A DNA stretch of 64,000 bases from assembly GCA_034401795.1 (NCBI GenBank), contig CM067374.1, forward strand, positions 133,446,300-133,510,299. Reading direction: 5' to 3'. A model generated the notes under the pieces. The model saw only the letters and a list, made by a program, of their open reading frames with translations. It searched no databases and was not told the origin of the DNA. This document shows positions 1-9,529 of this stretch, piece after piece. The translations under genes were made by a program, and so were the position numbers. The DNA is from Chaetoderma sp. LZ-2023a (Eukaryota; Mollusca; Caudofoveata; Chaetodermatida; Chaetodermatidae). Position 1 is the first letter of the stretch. Each line of letters starts with the position of its first letter.

Positions 1-204
1 CCCAATCTGATTTGCTATCTAGGAGTAATTGTTCAAATGTGATAGCAATTACTATTAATCATTCCCTTTTTAGTCTAAATTCTCTGAAGCAATGCAGATA
101 AATATGAGAACAGAATATTTTAAAACATGATTATTCAGCTGAAACAATAGTCATCAAAATCATTCCATCAATAAATAATATGCTGTTCAATGTGGATTAC
201 ACTG
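1..204. other. AT-rich sequence, nothing recognised
   Basis: No open frame, hairpin or known terminus is visible. The next repeat block begins near 205. Confidence 0.5.
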
Positions 205-660
205 AGTGGCACTTTTTATTCAAGATTTTCTCAAAATTAGACTGAAAATCTAATTTAAATGGTACCGGAGGGACATTTACTTAATCTTTTCTTCTGGATT
301 TTCTCACAATTGCACTGAAGAACAGTCCAGGTAGGTAACTAGTATCTGAGGGCAATTTACATAACTTTTTATTCAAGATTTCATGAAAAACGGTTGAAAA
401 AACTTGAGTAATGGTATCTGGGCCATTTATTTAACTTTTTATTAACTTAGGTTTGCTCATCTAATTTTGAGGAAATCTTAGGTAAAAAGGTACGTAAATG
501 GCTGTCTAGCAGGTCTCGTCAGTTTTTTTGGTCTTCAGTAAATACTTAGTAAATGGACCTCGGGTAACATTTACTTAAGCTTTTCAGGCCAATTTAAAAA
601 AAAAATAAATAGTTGCATATAAGCCAATGAATGGCCCTCAGATACCATTTACTTAAGACA
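205..660. repeat. Diverged tandem repeat, about 110 bp unit
   Basis: The phrases 'ggtatctgagggcaatttac' and 'aactttttattcaagatttt' recur with substitutions at about 205, 285, 340 and 410. An inverted version (ggccctcagataccatttac) occurs near 635. This is an old degraded tandem array with at least one inverted unit and no coding potential. Confidence 0.55.
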
Positions 661-879
661 TTTTGATCTGTTGCATTCTATTGATTCATATTTGCCAGAG
701 TTATCTTCCATGAAAAACTTATAATTCATCTCTTAAAATGACAATAGACTGGCGCGGTTATAGAGAAAGTTGTTTGCTCTTGGCCATTTTGATCAATAAT
801 CAGAGTGTACCAGCTACAAATGACTGAAATAAGACACTAAAGTGCCATTTATACTCATAGCAGTAATGTACATTTCTAG

Positions 880-1231
880 CACCTTCATGCTTCAGTGGTT
901 TTCAATATGAGTATGCATTACACTATCTGTCAGACACACTTTTGGAAGGTGTTACAAGAAGCATGGCACGAAATTACACCTGATTATCTAGAAAAACTGA
1001 CTGCTAGAATGCCTATGATATGCAAAGCTGTCATTGCTGCACATGGGGGATTTTTTGAAGAGAAAATTTGAAGTATAGAACTCTTATTTTAAACAGAAAT
1101 GTTAATAATGATGCTTTGTTGATGTATTGCCTACATTTTATATTAATTTTATGATACCCTGATAAATAAAATTATCAATTTGTTTATGGGACTTAAAAAT
1201 TTCTTAATGATTCCAAACTTTTGAACACTAG
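880..1231 (+). mobile_element. Tc1/mariner-like element, 5'-truncated
   Basis: This holds the transposase tail (931-1071) and a short 3' untranslated stretch. The end 'gggacttaaaaatttcttaa..ccaaacttttgaacac-TA' is the usual Tc1 right terminus, whose complement starts (CA)GTGTTCAAAAGTTTGG. The final TA probably marks the target site. No left terminal repeat is visible upstream, so the copy is immobile. Confidence 0.75.
931..1071 (+). pseudogene. Tc1/mariner transposase, C-terminal fragment
   Basis: Forty-six codons without an interior stop end in TGA. They carry the typical last part of Tc1-type transposases: W..L.EAW..I...YL.KL..RMP...KAVI.A.GG. The catalytic DDE core is missing, and the frame cannot be followed upstream of about 900, so this is a relic of a cut-and-paste transposase. 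The 3' terminal repeat of the same element follows about 100 bp downstream. The pattern match is read directly; the family assignment rests on general knowledge of Tc1 proteins. Confidence 0.8.
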
Positions 1232-1521
1232 TCTACATATTTTTACATTGTGTGGGTGGAACGCCTGACCCTCCTTCCTCCTTGCAAACTTGATTGAATG
1301 ATAGGACAGACCCACCTTATCAGTGCACATGTAGCCTCATATGGATGGTAGGACACGACCATCTGTCCTGGATTAATATGCGTGGAGATATAATGGATTT
1401 TAAAATTATCTGACTGAAACTTGCCGCTATGCGTATCATGCACAGTGTTGCCGTAAAAGTCGCAGCAAGAGATAATTGAAGTTTGTTCATAAGGCAAGTG
1501 GTTGTTATATCATAAATAATA
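1232..1521. other. Intergenic, nothing recognised
   Basis: An 84-codon minus-strand frame crosses this stretch, but it has no recognisable motif or splice context and is not called as a gene. Confidence 0.4.
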
Positions 1522-1735
1522 TTAACCTTTTAATGACTAAATTTATTCAAGAAAGTAAAAATATTTGTTTTGAATGTCCATTTGGAGAGAGAGAGGTCTA
1601 TTTTTTAAGATATCCCACTGGAATGGCTGGCTAGCTTACCGAGCCAGTCAGTCTAGTATTAATTTTTTCGAATTGACATTGATCAAGGCCATTATCGAGG
1701 CCCGTTTTTTGCGGATTCCGTGAGAAAAGGTTTAA
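1522..1735. mobile_element. Module A hairpin element, TTAA-flanked (piggyBac-like MITE)
   Basis: A degraded copy opens TTAACCTTTTAATGACTAAATT and closes GAGAAAAGGTTTAA. The inner hairpin has arms around 'cccactggaatggctggct' and 'gagccagtcagtc'. Left and right ends are TTAA followed by a CCTTT-type terminal repeat, the hallmark of piggyBac-mobilised elements. It has no coding capacity. Confidence 0.6.
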
Positions 1736-2109
1736 TAAACCATTGGTTTTTAGGTAGTGTTGGACTGTTGGTGCTGTTGTGACCATACCACAGCGTTTCT
1801 TGTAAGGATATACAAACACGAATCTGTATAGTAAGTTTGTCACATCAACAACTCACTGATTCACACAACTTTCAGTTGGATAATTAGTTTTAAATCCATA
1901 GATTCAGAAGTGGTATAATGGCTAAATAATAGACAAATAATGACACAGATTTGATTGTATATTGGTTGCTACATTATGCAGTTAAATATATGATCCTTTT
2001 GTCAAAGCTTTCAAATTCTTACGCCTTTGTCGTATGTTTTATTCATTGAGAGAATGTGATTTCTACATCATGTACTCGTATCGGGTGGTTTCTCATTTTG
2101 ATAATCATT

Positions 2110-2290
2110 TCAGGAATCAAGTTTTAGTTATGCCCTGCCCATCGCTAGTTAAGGTCCACCGAATCTCCATTTCCACAAAACTATACAGGTAAGCTGTTGA
2201 ATATTTTGGAAACTAATTTGACAGGGTGCTGTTGCTGCCTATGATGTCATATACTTGATCGGTAAACGGGATTCCTCTATTGAGCATAAT
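2110..2290 (-). mobile_element. Partial copy of the ~500-bp element carrying module D
   Basis: The order 'ttatgccctgcccatcgct', 'aaactatacaggtaagctgt', 'tgaatattttggaaactaat', 'gatgtcatatacttgatcgg' matches the fuller copy at 34400-34940, with internal deletion. Only the left arm of hairpin D remains. Confidence 0.6.
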
Positions 2291-2810
2291 ACAAAACATT
2301 TAATAAATCATTTTACTTTAACGAAATATTTAATATATTTTTACAAATTGTTCATTCATTATTGTTGTTGAGCATTGTTTTGTTATTGTTGATGGTGATG
2401 ATGGCGGTGACTCCACTTATTTAGCACATTGACTCGTGCGAACAGCGGAGGGGGGGGGTTGGTGATTGGATAAAATCTTTGATTCAACCATTGTTATGTA
2501 ATTACGCATAATATTTACTCAATGATCAAAGTGATTAATTAGTGGGATAATAGCTCAAACATCAAAGGAAGTTACTAAGCTTTAGTAGAAGCGTGAGATG
2601 TGAGTAGAATTGCGTGATCTATAATTATACTCAAAGGCAATTTTTGCAAACCTATAGACAATTTTTAAAATTCACACATTTATCGAGCCAGTCATTGCAG
2701 GGTTACATTTTCTAAAATAGTCTATCAGTTTACGCACGGACATTGACTGTACATGCACAGTGCAAATTATACAACTTTCTCATATCTTCTGTAACTCTGC
2801 ATGTCATACT
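2291..2810. other. Unique AT-rich sequence
   Basis: No gene or element terminus was recognised. A short G-run (about 2449-2458) is the only low-complexity feature. Confidence 0.4.
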
Positions 2811-2910
2811 CTGTTGAATATTTTAAAATTAATTTGACTGTTACAGTTGTTGCCTTAAGAAGCAACAACCTGCAGTGAAATCTGTGTCAAAATAATCAAC
2901 GCAATGGTTA
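2811..2910. repeat. Hairpin module D
   Basis: The left arm 'tgttgaatattttaaaatta..' pairs with a right arm around 'gtgtcaaaataatcaac'. The centre 'gttgttgccttaagaagcaacaac' is palindromic. It is a degraded member of the dispersed D family. Confidence 0.6.
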
Positions 2911-3073
2911 TCTTGAAATATAGTTGCTATGGCATCAGTGTTAAAAATGTGACCCAATAAGAATAGAGATAATCCTTTTATAAATAAAAATTAGCAAACT
3001 GTCTTGAAATTATTTTTAGAACTCTTCTTCATACACCTCACACACGTTATCCTCAGTTTTAATCAGCCTGGCT

Positions 3074-3276
3074 TTAACCCTTACCACTCTGATGTCAAAT
3101 TTTTTAATTTTCAGATTAAATTAAAAGATGATCTGGTGTACATTTTTCAACAAATTTGGTGGAAGATGTTGCTGTTGTAGAGCGCAACATCATCCACCAA
3201 GATTGTAGAAAAATGTACACCAGTGTCTGCTATTGACATAGTAAAGATGGAATAGTGACAGAGTGGTACAGGTTAA
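3074..3276. mobile_element. TTAA-flanked hairpin MITE, family P2
   Basis: The element opens TTAACCCTTACCACTCTGATGTC and closes GACAGAGTGGTACAGGTTAA, so the termini are TTAA plus an inverted CCCTTACCACTCTG repeat. The centre is a long imperfect palindrome ('ggtgtacatttttcaacaaa' against 'tgtagaaaaatgtacacc'). A second copy lies at 52758-52962. TTAA with CCCTT termini suggests piggyBac-type transposition; the two-copy match supports a real family. Confidence 0.75.
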
Positions 3277-3298
3277 AGATGATGGAAATGAAGTCTTT

Positions 3299-3386
3299 AG
3301 AATATATTGAAAATAATATTATCTGAATGTGGTGTGGTCTCAGGCAGAAACAATTTTCAGTCACATGGTTTTCAAAATATTCACAT
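3299..3386. repeat. Hairpin module D, diverged
   Basis: The arms are 'gaatatattgaaaataatat' and 'gttttcaaaatattcacatt' with a short centre. It is a divergent D-type hairpin. Confidence 0.5.
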
Positions 3387-4030
3387 TATTTTCTCTGTTG
3401 TGTGTAACTAGCAACATACATTATCAATGCATATATATATAGAGTGGAGTGAGCTTTGTTTCCAGTCTGGCCTTTGCTTGCTGATACATCCTAATTCCTT
3501 ACCAATGTATAGTAATGTACTGCTCCCTACAGTCTGAGTCTTGTATAGTTGGTTTAATTCTCCAATTCTTATCTGAAGTAGAATGGGCATTTACCACCTT
3601 TCAAAGCAAGCTAGGTAGAGCTGATCAAGTCACAACAACACCTCCATTATATTAATTTGCAGTACTCATACCAGACTCTTAACTCTTTTCACCATGAATT
3701 TTATATTCCAATCATTCATTTAGATTGGGTGGGTGGGTGGCCGTGGAGTTAATTACCATTTCTTGTGCACTGAGGTCAAATGATTAAAAATTGTAGAAGA
3801 AATGATCAAGTAGATGTTGGAAATAGTGTTGTTTTCTTAGACAACGACAGCTTACAAGCATTGCTCTTCACTATGAAGACCAGTTGTCATGTAAAAAGGA
3901 ATGAAACTTGAATTTGAACATGAAATTTCAGAGACTTACAAATATAAAAAAAATCTGAATATTTTTGGGTATAATTTGAATACAAGTGTTTCCAAAAAAA
4001 CAACTTTGAGTCAGATAGTTTTAGCACATC

Positions 4031-4065
<35 letters not shown>

Positions 4066-4068
4066 ATC
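4031..4068. repeat. (AAAT)n microsatellite
   Basis: About nine uninterrupted AAAT units. Confidence 0.95.
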
Positions 4069-4099
4069 ATGCTATCCCATTCATACCGACATTTTAAAA

Positions 4100-4275
4100 G
4101 CCTTGTTTCAATGGTAATAAATATATCCCAGTCCACTGGAATGACTAGCTTGCTTATAAAGCCAGTCGTTCCAGTGGTAAAGTTTCAAAAATAGTTTTCT
4201 CTTGGTTTGTAAATGGGCAATACTCCAGACCAATGCAGAGATCAGCTTGAGCTGACTTGACCATTAAAGGGTTAA
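4100..4275. mobile_element. Module A hairpin element with TTAA right end
   Basis: The hairpin pairs 'ccactggaatgactagcttg' with 'aagccagtcgttccagtggt'. The right flank ends TTGACCATTAAAGGGTTAA. The left terminus is eroded. Confidence 0.65.
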
Positions 4276-4706
4276 CAGCATAAACCTGTGATAGATACAC
4301 ATGTTACTTCTGAGTAAGAAACCTTTTTTGGTCTAAATCTCACATGTCCTATCAGTAATGGATTGGGCAATTATTTCCTTTCAAAGCAACCTAAGTAGAG
4401 CTGGTCAGGTATTAATAACATCTCCATTGTACTAGCTTGCATACCAGATTGTTAAACATTTTCATCCTGAGTCTTATATTCATAGCATTCATTTAGATGG
4501 TGGTTAATTATCCCTTTTCATAATGATGCTAAAATATTGCTTTTCTTAGAGCACATTGGTTTTAAAATTAAGTAAAGATCGGAATATCTTTGGCAACAAT
4601 TTGACTGCATGTTTTAAAATAATATAGTCTTAGGAATAATCAGCAAGGATCTAAATAAAATCAAGAAAGAAACCGTGTATAATGTTATTCGATTTCTGTA
4701 TGAACG

Positions 4707-4867
4707 TTAACCCTTTCACCGGTGAATTCCCCATTTCTCATATAGAAAAACTTTTGAATATTTCGAAATTAATTCTTCCAGTGAAATGAATTTCAAAATA
4801 TTCAACAGAATAAGTTTTATATCGTAAAGAATTTACTTTTTCAGGGATTTGTTGGTGAAAGGGTTAA
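4707..4867. mobile_element. TTAA-flanked MITE, family P3, with a D-type hairpin
   Basis: Termini are TTAACCCTTTCACCGGTGAATTCC and GGGATTTGTTGGTGAAAGGGTTAA, an inverted CCCTTTCACC repeat inside TTAA. The centre carries a D-type hairpin ('tttgaatatttcgaaattaa' against 'aatttcaaaatattcaacag'). Confidence 0.7.
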
Positions 4868-4894
4868 TAAACTGGGTTTCAAATGTAATATATA

Positions 4895-4992
4895 GGAAAT
4901 TAATAAGTATTTAAAAAATAATTTGACTGGCCGTCAAATATAGTCATAGGCAGCAACAACTCTCAGTCATATTGTTTTCAAAATAATCACAT
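4895..4992. repeat. Hairpin module D, diverged
   Basis: Arms 'aaaaaataatttgactggcc' and 'cagtcatattgttttcaaaa' flank 'tcataggcagcaacaac'. Confidence 0.5.
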
Positions 4993-5512
4993 ACTTTTAT
5001 ATCATTATATATTCTCTATACTCTCCCCTAGGAATTGCAATTTTGCAACTACAATTTTCAGTTATGCAAAAACCCACAATCATGAAAGCCTCACCAGCAA
5101 AGCAAGATTTATGTCTTATTTTGTGGGCTATGTGGCTATGCCAATGAGTAATTTTGCATTAACCATTCAGTATGCTGGGTGACTAACTTTAAAAGCTTAT
5201 TTACTATTTCAGCTATCTCAGCTTTGGCTAGGATCTAGTCAACTATATTTAACCATAGTTAACCCGTCAAACTTGACGCTAGATACGTTATACAATTAAT
5301 TTCATCCACAAATATGTCAAAAATAAGATACTAATATCATAGATATTTTCCTTACATAATATTTCCATTCATAAATTGATACTTGTTTCATTTTGCACCA
5401 TTTGTTTGGTATCTATGATTGTCTGTGCTCATGTAAATTTGAGGGTCTGGCTGTCCATTACTAGAGTTACATCTGTACCATACTTTGGTTTTCTATAAGA
5501 CATGTAAGAAGT

Positions 5513-5657
5513 ATTTGAAAAGTATTTCAAATACTTACCCTAAGTATTTGTATTTGTATTTAAATACTTTGGCAAAAACAAGTATTTGTATTTGTACTTG
5601 AAGAATTCAAAAGTATTTGTATTTAAATACTTTTGAAAATATTTGACCCCAGCCCTG
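5513..5657 (-). mobile_element. hAT-type terminus with subterminal repeats
   Basis: Read on the minus strand the block starts CAGGGCTGGGGTCAAATA and continues with repeated AAGTATTTG/CAAATACTT words in both orientations. A CAGGGCTG end followed by GTATTTAAATAC subterminal repeats is a common hAT pattern. The opposite terminus was not found; the block abuts LINE-derived sequence. Confidence 0.6.
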
Positions 5658-5689
5658 GAAACGACCCACTCTCTGGGGCGAATCAACCC

Positions 5690-6830
5690 GGTGAGAAAAG
5701 ACCAGGGGCAAAACGATCTGTTACCGGTGCAGGTGGGTGTTCCCCCACGTCAGCTGCAGTATGCCGCCTGCACTCATGGTTACACCCTGCTGCGCTTAGC
5801 ATTTGTTTGCATGCTGAATTATGGAGGCCGTGGTTGGTTTTGTTGCTGTTGTTTTCATTTTCTGTGTTCATCTCTATCAGAGTCTCCTCTATACTAGTGT
5901 TTCTTCATGCAACCACAAAGTGCGGATGTGGAAGCAGAGATGTATTTACTGGTCATTGGAATCACTACCGAGCATATTCGTGTCTAGACACAGCTACTCC
6001 AAGATCAGTCCACTGGCACTGTGTTGGAAGAATTGCGGTATGACCTTGTGATGGGCTGGTATATATGTATGGCCTGTTCAGTCAAATTCAAATGTTCTTT
6101 CTTTGAAGTAGATATCTAGTTTGTTCTTGAATGATTCGACTGTTGTTGTTTCGGCTATTGTAGCTGGCAGTGAATTCCACTGTGGTGCCACTCTATTGGT
6201 GAAAAAGTGCTTGCGAATATCTTTGTTGATGTGTTTTATGTTGAGCCTATGGCCACTGGTCTGTGTAACACGGGATGGCTAAAAAAAGTAGTCTATCAAT
6301 ATTATATAGATCCCTGATTCTTTCTTCTTCTTTTCATTCGCTGATCATACCGCCAGTCCTAAAGTGACTATCGACATGATCATAAGCGTTAAGTGCGTGG
6401 ATCCATGGTTTATTAGAATGCGCCGTGCAGCCTGGAACCTCCGTCTTCAGCACTCGAGGTTTCTGTCAGGGTTACCTCACCCTTACCTCCTTTAGTCGCC
6501 GCTTACGACACGCAGAGGATACGGAAGGTGTATTCTAAGCCCCACCTACAGGGCAAACAGATCCCTGATGAACTTGAATGTTTCAATTAAATCTCAGAAC
6601 CGTCTGTATTTCAGTGACATTAGCTTTAATGCTTCAAGTCTTTCCGTGTAGCTATACTCTTTGATTTATGGGACAAGTTTTGTTGCTCGGCGTTGAACTC
6701 TTTCTAGTAACTGTGATTGCTTTTTCAATTTTGGCGACCATGCCACGTTGCAGTATTCGAGAATAGGTCTCACTAGATTATTTATTTTCATATTTAGTTG
6801 TCATTATCAGAAATTACAACAGGCAGGCCA
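5690..6830 (-). mobile_element. LINE 3' end (non-LTR retrotransposon), SINE-interrupted
   Basis: On the minus strand this carries the last part of a LINE reverse-transcriptase ORF and its 3' untranslated region. It is collinear with 50400-51080 (+): 'gaattccactgtggtgccac', 'aaaaagtgcttgcgaatatc' and 'agatccctgat' all recur there. The encoded tail has the familiar RGHR..L..K......FF.N..V..WNSLP pattern of CR1/L2/Jockey-like elements. The 5.70-5.83 kb part also matches 52600-52745. A SINE interrupts it at 6319-6558. Confidence 0.75.
6319..6558 (-). mobile_element. SINE-like retroposon inserted in the LINE, 11-bp TSD
   Basis: The insert is flanked by identical AGATCCCTGAT copies (6308-6318 and 6559-6569), while the uninterrupted LINE copy near 50604 has this site once. 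On the minus strand the insert starts TGCCCTGTAGGTGGGGCTT, contains 'gcgtgtcgtaagcggcgact', and ends in a GAA-rich tail (RC of ttcttcttctt). A target-site duplication plus a simple tail indicates LINE-dependent retroposition. I did not identify A/B boxes with confidence. Confidence 0.8.
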
Positions 6831-7200
6831 CCAAAAGGCAAACCTTGCTTGCGCTTACTACTGTTTAAAGGAACGGAAAAGGGAAATTATAACAAATGAT
6901 GGTTCTTGGTAATCTCATACAATAATATGAAAATAGGCGTTGCCTATAAGCGAATGCAGACACCGTTTATTGCTTAAATAAGTAGGACAAATTTTTGTAA
7001 GGTCGGAATGTCCTAAATACGTATGACTATGCCCATTTATAGTACATTTGAAACTAATTTTTCATCGTGCTTTGAGGGAATTCTGGTAAATCCAGTCCAT
7101 GATATTCACAGCAATGTGTATGCCCATTAAAGTTAAAAGTTAAAAAATATTATAGAACGCAAGCTCGATGTCAGAACGGTGATACATATATGCAAATATA
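6831..7200. repeat. Third partial copy of the 14.3-14.5 kb dispersed repeat
   Basis: 6925-7110 ('aatatgaaaataggcgttgc', 'gcagacaccgtttattgctt', 'ggtcggaatgtcctaaatac', 'tttttcatcgtgctttgagg') is collinear with 14363-14530. The remainder is unrecognised. Confidence 0.6.
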
Positions 7201-7344
7201 ACTACAGATTTCCATTAACAGGACAGATATATACAACTGGTCGACAGATGCCCCTATATAAGCTACTGCACATATTATATTGCACACATGTATAACTTCT
7301 GCAAGCTACCAGTGATCCGGAGATAGCGCTAAGCTCGTCCGTAT

Positions 7345-8010
7345 CTATTGATACGGAAAAATATTTTTGTGGAAAATTTTCCGATATTTTTCCAGAAAAT
7401 TGTCCTAAAATTGGAAAAATATGTGTGTATTTTGAACCGTGTGTGTGTGTGCATGTGTGGCGCTGTGGGTGTTTGTGTGGCACTGTGGTCTGTGGGTGTG
7501 TCACAGTGTATGGGTGTGTGGGTAAGTTGGTGGGTGGCTGGGTGTAGGCACTATAGGGCTGTCTGATTGTTTGTTTGACAGACTGCCTGCTAATTTTTAC
7601 CAATTTAAGTGTAAGAAAAAACCAAATGGGTACTTTTAAACAAATAATTTTGAAAGTTTAATGACTAAAGCAACTGTCCCCTTTACACCGGCTGATTTAC
7701 ATGTGACTAACTGAAGTGAGTAAGTTTCATATTTAGTCCAACAGTTCATTTTGGTCATTACAGGCCTATTTTGGTGTCTATCAGGAGCCATCTTTTATAT
7801 AGTGATAGTGTAACCTGATGCAAGCCACTTCATCCATGGCAACAGATGACACAAATCTAAATCTATTAACTTATATTAGTAGCAAAAACATCGGTATTAA
7901 TGCAATAGGGAAATAAAAATTTGCATCCTTAGGTGACCAGAAAATTTTCTGGAAAAATATGTTGGTAAATTGTCCGGAAAATTATGTTTTTGGAAAATTT
8001 TCCGTTATAC
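7345..8010. repeat. Scattered GGAAAATTTTCC palindromes and a GT-rich tract
   Basis: 'ggaaaattttccg' occurs at about 7371 and 7996, each near further 'tttttccagaaaa' / 'ccagaaaattttctgg' words. A GT-rich low-complexity tract covers about 7438-7545. No gene is supported here. Confidence 0.55.
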
Positions 8011-8471
8011 ATTGCATAACCTCTATTCAATTAGAAACTACCGTGATGTATATAATATTATCTAAACAGGCACAGAACCCATGCCCCATCCAGAAATGCA
8101 AATTACAGTCAGAGCTCCAGGATATATATATATAAATATAATTAAAAACCCTAATTCAAATCACACTCCAGCATATTAAAAATGCAATCCAATTACCAAA
8201 ACCCCAAAATATTGAATAAGTCAAGCGTATATATGATTCCTATCAATGCGCAAACGGATACCAGTTATGTGGATCGGATCAAACCTGCAGTACTCGGTTA
8301 CCATTACGCAATGAGCATATTATGTAGTAATTTGGAAATTCTGAGTCCAAAATTGCAGATGTGCGAGTCATACATGTGCGCAAATGAAAACAAGTCATAT
8401 ATCTGGATATTAAATCTGTCACTGATGACGCCCCCTTTACCTCAATTGTATTGAAACTAAATATGACAGCT
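8011..8471. other. Unrecognised sequence
   Basis: About 8070-8120 resembles the unit of the 13.17-kb array ('ggcacagaacccatgcccca'). A 90-codon plus frame at 8182-8454 has no recognisable domain or splice context and is not called. Confidence 0.4.
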
Positions 8472-8562
8472 TTTGAATATTTAGAAAATATTTTGACTGA
8501 AGCGTGTTGCTGCAGGCATTAACGTCTTCCAAGCAAATTGATTTCAAACTATTCAACTAATT
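8472..8562. repeat. Hairpin module D
   Basis: Arms 'tttgaatatttagaaaatat' and 'ttgatttcaaactattcaac' flank 'gtgttgctgcaggcattaac'. Confidence 0.55.
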
Positions 8563-9054
8563 GTTTCTTACATCATCAACAATTTGCTACTTGGGTTAAT
8601 GATAATAATAATGAGTGTAGACACTTACCTATATTTCCCCCCCACCCACCCCAGTTTACCATACATGTTTTATTTACTGTTACAATGTTAGTGAATAGCA
8701 GACTTCCTCAGTTGTGGTCACATAGTAGACTATGCTTGAGTGATTTTAACCTGTTTAGCTAGAATATAGAGTTATTAGCCCACTGATACTTCAGAGTTCC
8801 AAGTTAATAGATTGGTTTTAGACACAATCTTTGTTCCCCAGACACCATGCTGGGAGTCAATGTGACTGGAGTTAAGCCTTTAACCATTATGTAAGATACA
8901 ATGAGATCTATTGAAAGTAAAGGTGTTAGTAGACTATGTACCTTTCGCAGCCATGTGTAATTGGTTTATTTATCTACCTAATGGCTATTTAAAATATAAC
9001 ATGTTATTTAAGTATGAACCCTTTGCAAACCAGATAAACCTAATTTTTTATTCT

Positions 9055-9165
9055 GTAACAAATATTCTGTTTAGTACTCTGAAATTTATTTGTAATGAAG
9101 CAGTTACTGCCTTAGAAAGCAACAGCTTCTAGCCAAATTAGTTTCAAAATATTCCACAAATTTCC
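9055..9165. repeat. Hairpin module D
   Basis: The arms are a left part near 'actctgaaatttatttgtaa' and 'aattagtttcaaaatattcc'. The centre is 'gcagttactgccttagaaag'. Confidence 0.55.
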
Positions 9166-9281
9166 TATATGGGTGTTGAGCATATAAGATACCCCTGTAA
9201 TAGACAGGTAATAGACTATTGCCTATTACTTTTCAATCTATTACTATTACTATTATATGGAAATCGCTGTAATAACCTATT

Positions 9282-9527
9282 ACTCTTACATATTACCCCC
9301 ATCCCTGCCGCGAGTAGCAGCTCTAAATATTACTCTTACATATTACCCCCATCCCTGCCGCGAGTAGCAGCTCTAAATATTACTCTTACATATTACCCCA
9401 TCCCTGCCGCGAGTAGCAGGTGACTTTGCCGAGTACCAGCTCTAAATATTACTCTTACATATTACCCCCATCCCTGCCGCGATTAGCAGGCGACTTTGCC
9501 GAGTACCAGCTCTAAATATTACTCTTA
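9282..9527. repeat. Minisatellite, 50-bp unit with ~73-bp variants
   Basis: Four tandem units contain 'tactcttacatattaccccc' and 'atccctgccgcgagtagcag'. The last two units carry an extra segment 'gactttgccgagtaccagct'. It is a clear tandem array without coding function. Confidence 0.9.
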
Positions 9528-9529
9528 CG

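Larger units (their letters stand above)
3585..4515. repeat. Two diverged direct copies of a ~160-bp repeat
   Basis: About 3585-3760 and 4365-4515 share, in order, 'cctttcaaagcaa', 'gtagagctg', 'atctccatt', 'cataccaga' and 'cattcatttagat'. The sequence between holds a microsatellite and a module A half-element. No coding potential is visible. Confidence 0.6.
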
